A DNA stretch of 11,273 nucleotides from JADHUC01 sp964617665 (GTDB lineage Bacteria; Planctomycetota; Planctomycetia; Pirellulales; Pirellulaceae): assembly GCA_964617665.1 (NCBI GenBank), contig CAZUAH010000454.1, positions 1 to 11,273 of the forward strand, given 5' to 3'. Positions 6,441-11,273 of this stretch are shown piece by piece; position 1 is the first letter of the stretch; the number at the start of each line of letters is the position of its first letter. Both the position numbers and the translations under genes were made by a program. Below the pieces are notes generated by a model that worked only from the letters and a program-made list of their open reading frames with translations, did not search any database and was not told the origin of the DNA.

Positions 6441-7829
6441 CTACTGAGTGGCTGCGGGCTCTTCAAGCCGCACCATTAGCCATTGCTGGGTCTGGCCATC
6501 TGCGAAGTGAACCAGCGCCGGCGCTGTGTCCTCGGTCAAATTGACAATGCCGGTTTCCATGATTGGTCGCGTCTTGCCAACCACGTTCCACGCACAACGC
6601 TGCGATGCTTTGTCGGCCATGCCTTCGATCGCTTGCGTGCTGTTGTCGGCCTTGTTATTCAACGTGCCGTTGATGATTCCCTCTTTGCTGATCGCCAGTT
6701 GCAGGAAGAGTGTCGGCTCGGGGCCCGACGCTTGGCCGTCCTGCGTCAAAGCGAACACGCCCAAAGGCATCCACTCGGCTTCGTCAGCAGCGACTTCCGG
6801 TGCGCTGGCGGCGATTTGCTCCGCCTGCTGAGCGTACTCGTCGGCCGTCGCCACAACTTCATCGCCGTAGTAGACCGAATTGTCTACGTAGTACACATTC
6901 TCGCCGTAGCTGTACGGATACGAGTTACTCCATCCGTATCCGACCCAGCCGGTTATTGCAGCCCACGTGGCCCAACGATAGGGCCGAGTAATCCGCCAAG
7001 CAGCCCATCCGGGATACTGCCGCCAGAAGTCGCGAATCGGATGACGGTGGCAGTGGTCGCGAATTTCGTTCCGCCGCTCCATGCGATTGTTGCGCCAATC
7101 CTGCCGGTTCTCGATCCGGTCGGGACGATTTCCAGCCAGCGGACGATCACCGACACCGGGACGGTCGCCAATGCCAGGGCGGTCACCGACACCGGGACGA
7201 TCACCGACACCGGGACGGTCACCAACGCCGGGACGGTCACCAACACCGGGACGGTCGCCAACACCAGGACGGTCGCCAACGCCTGGGCGGTCACCGACGC
7301 CTGGACGAGTGCCCGTGGCGGGCAGTGTGCCTGGGCGGGCACCCTCGCCGCGCAGGAAGTCGGCAGCCGCACCACCGGCTGCGCCTCCGAGATTACTCGG
7401 CCGGTTTCCCGGTTGTGTACCGGGCCGCGTCGCCCCGCCCCCGGGTTTGACGTCCAGGAAATTCTGCAACTGGCCTGCGGAAGGTCGTGAGGCACCAGTG
7501 CCTGGGCGCGTGCCAGTGCTGGGTCGTGTACCAGCGCCCGGGCGCGTCCCGGTACTTGGCCGCGACGCACTGGGGGGTCTCGCACTAGGACGTGACGTGC
7601 TGGGCCGCGATACGCTGGGCGTCGATGGACGGCTGAACGACGGTGACGGGCGACTGACCGACGGGGTGCGGCTGACCGAGGGCCGCGAAACACTTCTCCC
7701 TCCGCCACTGAACCCGCCGCCACCACGTCCACCTCCGCCTCCGCCGCGACCGCCGCGGGCCAGCACATCACCCGCCGCTAAGAGACATATCGTCGAGACA
7801 ACTACCAGCAGCAAAGAAAACCGTTTCAT
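6441..7829 (-). CDS. Secreted Gly/Arg/Pro-repeat protein with conserved C-terminal domain
   Basis: The 462-residue product has a signal peptide (MKRFSLLLVVVSTICLLAAGDVLA|RG) and a strongly modular layout. It runs: a Gly-rich stretch (25-45), an S-R-P-S-rich stretch (46-118), a T-R-P-G-rich stretch (about 94-176), nine G[VI]GDRP hexapeptides (177-230), an Arg/Asn-rich segment (231-260), a Trp-rich segment (269-300: WRQYPGWAAWRITRPYRWAT..), a Tyr-rich segment (304-321), an Ala/Glu-rich linker, and a folded-looking domain (about 353-455, WMPLGVFALTQDG.....TLFLQLAISKEGIINGTL). Similar planctomycete proteins are often labelled protocadherin-like by mistake; no cadherin motif is visible. A cell-surface or envelope role is inferred only from the export signal and low-complexity basic repeats. 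GAGGTGA lies 4 bases before the ATG. The function is unknown. Confidence 0.87.
   Translation of the reverse strand: MKRFSLLLVVVSTICLLAAGDVLARGGRGGGGGGRGGGGFSGGGRSVSRPSVSRTPSVSRPSPSFSRPSTPSVSRPSTSRPSARPPSASRPSTGTRPGAGTRPSTGTRPGTGASRPSAGQLQNFLDVKPGGGATRPGTQPGNRPSNLGGAAGGAAADFLRGEGARPGTLPATGTRPGVGDRPGVGDRPGVGDRPGVGDRPGVGDRPGVGDRPGVGDRPGIGDRPGVGDRPLAGNRPDRIENRQDWRNNRMERRNEIRDHCHRHPIRDFWRQYPGWAAWRITRPYRWATWAAITGWVGYGWSNSYPYSYGENVYYVDNSVYYGDEVVATADEYAQQAEQIAASAPEVAADEAEWMPLGVFALTQDGQASGPEPTLFLQLAISKEGIINGTLNNKADNSTQAIEGMADKASQRCAWNVVGKTRPIMETGIVNLTEDTAPALVHFADGQTQQWLMVRLEEPAATQ
7141..7302 (-). repeat. Nine-copy 18-bp coding tandem repeat (G[VI]GDRP)
   Basis: Nine consecutive 18-base units run in register from 7141 to 7302. 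Two units are identical (7141-7158 and 7195-7212) and the others differ mostly at third codon positions. A degenerate unit follows at 7303-7320. Each unit encodes GVGDRP, or GIGDRP once, inside the Gly/Arg-rich protein. The array keeps the frame, so unit gain or loss would only change the length of the protein. Confidence 0.92.
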
Positions 7830-7886
7830 GACTTCACCTCATACTTGATTTGTTGGGTTCCTGTTGTTTCTTCCTTGTCCATCAAC

Positions 7887-8783
7887 TCACTCCGCCGTTT
7901 GGCGAACCACGACGACTTCGTCCACATTTGGCTGCAGGTCGCCGCCTGCTACGCGGTTGATCGACTGCCAGGTGCACGTGTTCTCGTCCACGTAGGTGAT
8001 GATGTTCGTCGACGAAGATTTGCTGCCGTCAGGCGCGATGCCAGTCGTTTGGATATACCAAGACTTGTCTTTCTTGCTCCAAGTCCCTTCGCCGAATCCG
8101 CCGTCGGAATCGAACACCCACGAGCGAATCTGCTTGGCGGCGGGATCCCAACCGACGATCTGCATGCCGGCGACATCGATCCGGTCCCGTACGGTGGCCG
8201 CAAACATGCGGGTGATGAAGTTTCGGTTCTTCGTCCAGCTACACGTTGTCTCGATGCGGCTCTGTTCGTCCTGATCCACCCATGTTCCAATCATCCATTC
8301 CAGGTCTTTCAATTGTTCGTAGTTCGACTTAACGACGGGCACATCTTCCTCGGTCACCCGGTCCAGCAGCCACTTTCCATCGCGTTTGACGTAAATGGCC
8401 GTGTATGTGGCTTTTTCTGGTTCCTGATCCGGGCGAATGACGTGGGCGGTTCCGTGTTCGACGGCTACGCTCGGCGAGATGAACTGCACGGAATCCGTTT
8501 CTGCCTTCAGCTTGACGCCTTTGCCTTCGGTAAAGATGCCGGCAAACTGTTTCTCGATTTCCGCCTGGCCAACAACCTGCGCGCCGGTGAGCGGATTCGT
8601 GTAGACGGCTTCCGGCGACCACATCGCCGCCAGAGCCTTCGCATCGCCTTTGTTAAAGGCCGCGACGTAAGACTCCACGGCCTTACGGATCGCCGCCTCG
8701 TCTGCGGCCTGTGGATCTTCGGCCCCGATGGCCGCCGCCAGACTCACAGTCATCATAGTGGCAGCTAACATTACTCGTTTCAT
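7887..8783 (-). CDS. Secreted SgcJ/EcaC-type SnoaL-like (NTF2-fold) protein with second domain
   Basis: The 298-residue product has a signal peptide (MKRVMLAATMMTVSLAAAIGA|ED). Residues 28-145 fit the SnoaL/DUF4440 NTF2-like fold: DEAAIRKAVESYVAAFNKGDAKALAA, then W..EAVYTNPLTG, and a closing strand YTAIYVKRDGKWLLDRV. Residues about 158-296 form a second domain starting LEWMIGTWV and holding MQIVGWDP..KQIRSWVFDSDGGFGEGTW, which resembles DUF1579-like beta-barrel proteins. Such SgcJ/EcaC-type proteins are often called oxidoreductases, yet the fold does not show any specific chemistry; small-molecule binding is the safer guess. GAGGAGA lies 6 bases before the ATG. It sits 57 bases upstream of the Gly/Arg-rich gene in the direction opposite to transcription order, that is, that gene starts before this one ends no overlap: the Gly/Arg-rich gene is the next one downstream, so the two could share a transcript. 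Confidence 0.88.
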   Translation of the reverse strand: MKRVMLAATMMTVSLAAAIGAEDPQAADEAAIRKAVESYVAAFNKGDAKALAAMWSPEAVYTNPLTGAQVVGQAEIEKQFAGIFTEGKGVKLKAETDSVQFISPSVAVEHGTAHVIRPDQEPEKATYTAIYVKRDGKWLLDRVTEEDVPVVKSNYEQLKDLEWMIGTWVDQDEQSRIETTCSWTKNRNFITRMFAATVRDRIDVAGMQIVGWDPAAKQIRSWVFDSDGGFGEGTWSKKDKSWYIQTTGIAPDGSKSSSTNIITYVDENTCTWQSINRVAGGDLQPNVDEVVVVRQTAE

Positions 8784-9004
8784 GCGTTTCTCCTCTGTGT
8801 TAAAGGTGCCTCGTTAGTAGCCTGTTCTTTGAGGCAGGCGGACAAGCAACGATTCGATCCCACCGCCCCAAGCAGTCACATTCTCCGATTTGAAACGGGA
8901 CCTCTAGCCCTTCATTCCCGCGGTCAATGCCTCTGCTTCGTATTGTTGGTTGCCCGAAAAGTCGGATTCGAGAGGAGATCCAAGGGCACTAAGGTTCGCG
9001 GTCT

Positions 9005-10516
9005 TCAGAATTCCATCTGATATTTCTGGGTCATTCGTCGGCGAATGTCGGCTGTGGCGGCCTCGACGCCTTGTACGGTCATGTTGGCCGACATGTTGCC
9101 ACGGATTCTCTCTTGCGTGCGAATTCTGGATTCCGCCTGGCCTTTGGCAGACAAGTCCTCCGTCGCTCTGTAACCGTAGGCTCCGTGCACGCCCCAACGC
9201 GTCACCCCGACCGGTCTGGCGTACGTTTGCACGTTGTAGTAGTTGGGCAGTTGCGTCTTGCGATAGCCGGATTGTGCGCCGATTCCCTTCATCGCGTTTT
9301 CCGCTTGTCGCAACGAGTCGGCGACGAAGGCCCCGAAGTCGAGCATTTCCGGGTCGACATTCAAGAGGGGCATACGATCGATTTTGCGAGCGTACTTCTC
9401 GAACCACATACCGACCTGTCCCCAGGTGACGAAGTCCTCGGACTTGCGCTTCCCCCGCAGATCGTCCAGCAACGACACGACCGATTGGAAGTACTGCTTC
9501 GTTGCGAGAGCCATCATCTTCTCTTTCGATTCTTCGTCCGTGCCCGTCGACTCTTGAGCCGCAGCGTGCAGTGACGGCGGAGCATCCAGAATACTCATGA
9601 TTCTCCGCATGCCACTTTCGAACAGCACTCCGCCGATCTGGATCTGTGTGCCGTCGACCTTCACTTGCCAATCTTGGAATTCATCGATCATGGCCCCTTG
9701 TCTGGCAAGGGTCTCCAACAGCAACGGTTTGGCAAAGTCTCCGAGTATCGTTGCGTCCTTCTCGAAATCCACCTTAATCGCGCCATACCGTGATTCGTTG
9801 ATAGTAATCCCGAGCGACACGCCTCGGATGCTGGCGAGCACCTCGCTTAACTGATCCAGGTCCACGTCCTGTCCTTTCAGCGTCTCGGATGTCTCAAGAC
9901 GCGAACGGACAAAGGCCGGGGAAAACACGTTAGTGAAATCCATGGCCATGATGATCGGCGCACCACCCTCGGCGAATCGAACCGCCTCCTGAAGGTAGGC
10001 GGACAGCGGTGGAAGACTGTTCGAGTAGATTTGGTTGATCCAATGAGCAACATTCTGTCGGTTCGCCGGCGCTGCGATGGCGCCGAATCGCGGGCCAAAC
10101 TTGACGACATACACATCGTGTGGCAGAACCGCCGTGCTTCGATCACCGATGTTGTCCACCGTGCCTCCCAGTTTCGCGGCGATCTTGGGGATCGACGGTT
10201 CGTACTTCAAGTCCAGCAAAGCCGTTTCCCACTGTGGCTGCATGTGCTCGAAGTCCATCTGAGCCGCCATCACGAATTTGCTTGCATGCGGAGGAAGGAT
10301 CACCAAGCCCGAGGCAAACTGCTTTTCGTGCTTTTCTCGCCAACCTTCCTTCTTAGCCAGCGGAGTGTTGTGTATCTGATCCACGTTCAACAGGACCAGC
10401 GTGTTCGCACGCTCCGGAACTCGCTTGATAAGATCCCCGAATTGAGCGAAAGCTACGTTCGTGGACGTGGCGACTACGACTGCAACGACGGCATGAACCA
10501 GGACTGAAGTGCGCAC
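9005..10516 (-). CDS. Secreted protein of unknown function downstream of the RND pump
   Basis: The 503-residue product has a signal peptide (VRTSVLVHAVVAVVVATSTNVAFA|QF) and no transmembrane segment after it. I cannot assign a domain. The N-terminal part (ANTLVLLNVDQIHNTPLAKKEGW, about 37-59, then SGLVILPPHASKFVMAAQMD) recalls widespread planctomycete hypothetical proteins. The middle alternates beta strands and helices. A charged Glu/Lys segment near 325-335 leads to a long helical stretch, and the last 55 residues are rich in Arg, Gln and Ala. The GTG start is supported by AAAGGAG 7 bases upstream. The gene begins 25 bases after the stop of the RND transporter on the same strand, so the two are probably cotranscribed. 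Intergenic sequence 8784-9004, downstream, shows no gene or clear terminator. A periplasmic role linked to the pump is only inference. Confidence 0.83.
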   Translation of the reverse strand: MRTSVLVHAVVAVVVATSTNVAFAQFGDLIKRVPERANTLVLLNVDQIHNTPLAKKEGWREKHEKQFASGLVILPPHASKFVMAAQMDFEHMQPQWETALLDLKYEPSIPKIAAKLGGTVDNIGDRSTAVLPHDVYVVKFGPRFGAIAAPANRQNVAHWINQIYSNSLPPLSAYLQEAVRFAEGGAPIIMAMDFTNVFSPAFVRSRLETSETLKGQDVDLDQLSEVLASIRGVSLGITINESRYGAIKVDFEKDATILGDFAKPLLLETLARQGAMIDEFQDWQVKVDGTQIQIGGVLFESGMRRIMSILDAPPSLHAAAQESTGTDEESKEKMMALATKQYFQSVVSLLDDLRGKRKSEDFVTWGQVGMWFEKYARKIDRMPLLNVDPEMLDFGAFVADSLRQAENAMKGIGAQSGYRKTQLPNYYNVQTYARPVGVTRWGVHGAYGYRATEDLSAKGQAESRIRTQERIRGNMSANMTVQGVEAATADIRRRMTQKYQMEF

Positions 10517-10523
10517 GAAAATT

Positions 10524-10530
10524 CTCCTTT
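10524..10530 (-). promoter_or_regulatory. Ribosome binding site that sets the GTG start at 10516
   Basis: The minus strand reads AAAGGAG here, 7 bases before GTG. It lies in the 25-base gap after the RND gene, as expected for an internal operon gene. Confidence 0.65.
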
Positions 10531-10541
10531 TGACAATGGGT

Positions 10542-11273
10542 CTACAGTTGTGACTCGTCGTATTTCACACGGAAAAACACGGAGTAGAACACGGGCAATA
10601 CGATCATGGTTAACACGGTGGCCGCCATAAGACCGGCAATGATTGTAACGGCCATTGCTACGAAGAAGGCGTCGACCAGCAGCGGGATCATGCCCAGAGC
10701 TGTTGTCAGCGCGGCCATAGAGACGGGCCGTAGACGGCTCACGCCGGAATCGACAATGGCCTTGAACAGCGGTGAACCTTCGCGTTGCTGAAGACTGATC
10801 TCGTCGACCAATACGATGGCGTTCTTGATCAACATGCCCGACAGGCTCATGAATCCAAGCAACGCCATGAATCCGAACGGTTGCTTGGTTAGCAGTAACC
10901 CTGCCGTAACACCGATAACTGCCAGCGGGACGGTCAGCCAAATGATCAGCGGCTGCCGCAGCGAGTTAAACAGCGCGATCACGATCAACACCATGGCGAG
11001 GAAGAAGAACGGAAGACTCGCCCCGATACCTGCTTGAGCCCTACTAGAGTCGCGATACTCGCCCCACCATTCCAACTCGTAATCCGGCCCTAACTCAAGT
11101 GCTTCGACCCTGGCACGTATGCGTCCAAACAGCGCAGGGGCGGTGCCTTCGGTTGGATCGGCGTGGATGGTAATCGTGGATTTGCGATTGAGCCGTTGTA
11201 CGATTTCGTCCTCGAATGTCCCTCGGCACCAAAATGCTGTTGGATTCTCGATGACGAGCCGGATATTCGGCGA
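10542..11273 (-). CDS. RND-family efflux transporter, C-terminal part (cut by window edge)
   Basis: The frame is open from the right edge to TAG 10542-10544 and gives 243 residues, the C-terminal quarter of a protein family that is usually about 1,000-1,100 residues long. Residues 1-80 match the end of the second periplasmic porter/docking region (RLNRKSTITIHADP, then YELEWWGEYRDS). Five membrane segments follow (about 84-105, 108-127, 133-158, 183-203, 206-233). Family motifs include QPFGFMALLGFMSLSGMLIKNAIVLVDEI (131-159, shown here in part as QPFGFMALLG and IKNAIVLVDEI) and SRLRPVSMAALTTALGMIPL (179-198). The protein acts as a proton-driven inner-membrane pump in a tripartite efflux complex; the substrate cannot be read from this part. 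The adaptor and outer-membrane partners, if present, must lie beyond the right edge. The first 20 residues match the family less clearly than the rest. Confidence 0.94.
   Translation of the reverse strand, partial: SPNIRLVIENPTAFWCRGTFEDEIVQRLNRKSTITIHADPTEGTAPALFGRIRARVEALELGPDYELEWWGEYRDSSRAQAGIGASLPFFFLAMVLIVIALFNSLRQPLIIWLTVPLAVIGVTAGLLLTKQPFGFMALLGFMSLSGMLIKNAIVLVDEISLQQREGSPLFKAIVDSGVSRLRPVSMAALTTALGMIPLLVDAFFVAMAVTIIAGLMAATVLTMIVLPVFYSVFFRVKYDESQL

Noticed and set aside
7141..7320. The regularly spaced repeats as a CRISPR array
   Set aside because: The 18-bp units are directly adjacent without unique spacers and encode an in-frame hexapeptide.
6483..7490. A 335-codon plus-strand frame with Thr/Asn/Ala repeats
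   Set aside because: It is another shadow of the Gly/Arg-rich gene and lacks an RBS or a recognisable domain.
7081..7848. A plus-strand frame with a repeated PTPGRS pattern
   Set aside because: It is the reverse reading of the GVGDRP tandem array and the Arg/Pro-rich part of the minus-strand gene, which has the signal peptide, RBS and conserved C-terminal domain.
8807..8836. A weak stem (TGCCTC/GAGGCA) between the unknown protein and the SnoaL-like gene
   Set aside because: It is only a 6-base stem with an 18-base loop and no T-run, too weak to call a terminator.
8904..9671. A 255-codon minus-strand frame overlapping the end of the 503-residue protein
   Set aside because: It lies mostly inside the larger gene in another frame; the part outside (8904-9004) has no start, RBS or recognised similarity.

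Overview
The window looks like chromosomal DNA from a planctomycete, probably near Pirellulales. The evidence is a type I sulfatase of the planctomycete-rich S1_4 type, a secreted Gly/Arg/Pro-repeat protein of the kind often misnamed protocadherin in that phylum, several secreted proteins of unknown role, and intergenic palindromes whose chance translations (VGTAHQ..GGRCPPY and GTMVPSYV.WDHCP) recur in planctomycete gene sets. The phylum call is inference from family resemblance; no rRNA or marker gene is present.

Layout: one plus-strand gene at the left edge encodes a signal-peptide-bearing class I methyltransferase (89-793). Everything else lies on the minus strand. Read in the direction of transcription, from right to left: the C-terminal part of an RND efflux pump (cut by the right edge); 25 bp later a secreted protein of unknown function with a GTG start; a secreted SnoaL/NTF2-like protein of the SgcJ/EcaC type with a second C-terminal domain; a secreted Gly/Arg-rich protein with nine 18-bp tandem repeats; a secreted TPR protein; an arylsulfatase; an OprB-type carbohydrate porin with a cysteine cluster; and an uninterrupted but headless and tailless remnant of a glycoside-hydrolase-like (GH123/DUF4091-type) gene. 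The remnant fills the space between the porin stop and the methyltransferase stop.

Every complete protein here has an N-terminal export signal, so the window is a run of envelope or periplasmic functions. Sulfatase, outer-membrane sugar porin and glycosidase remnant together suggest processing and uptake of sulfated glycans. The RND pump and its neighbour may form a separate transcription unit. Three intergenic palindromes (2963-3004, 5443-5502, 6334-6398) sit between co-oriented genes and look like dispersed REP-like repeats; the last two belong to one family.

I found no CRISPR array, tRNA, rRNA, transposase, integrase or recognisable defence or biosynthetic cluster. The most unusual items are the gene remnant, the palindromic repeats, the exported methyltransferase and the cysteine cluster in the porin. 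I do not see a convincing new multi-gene system.
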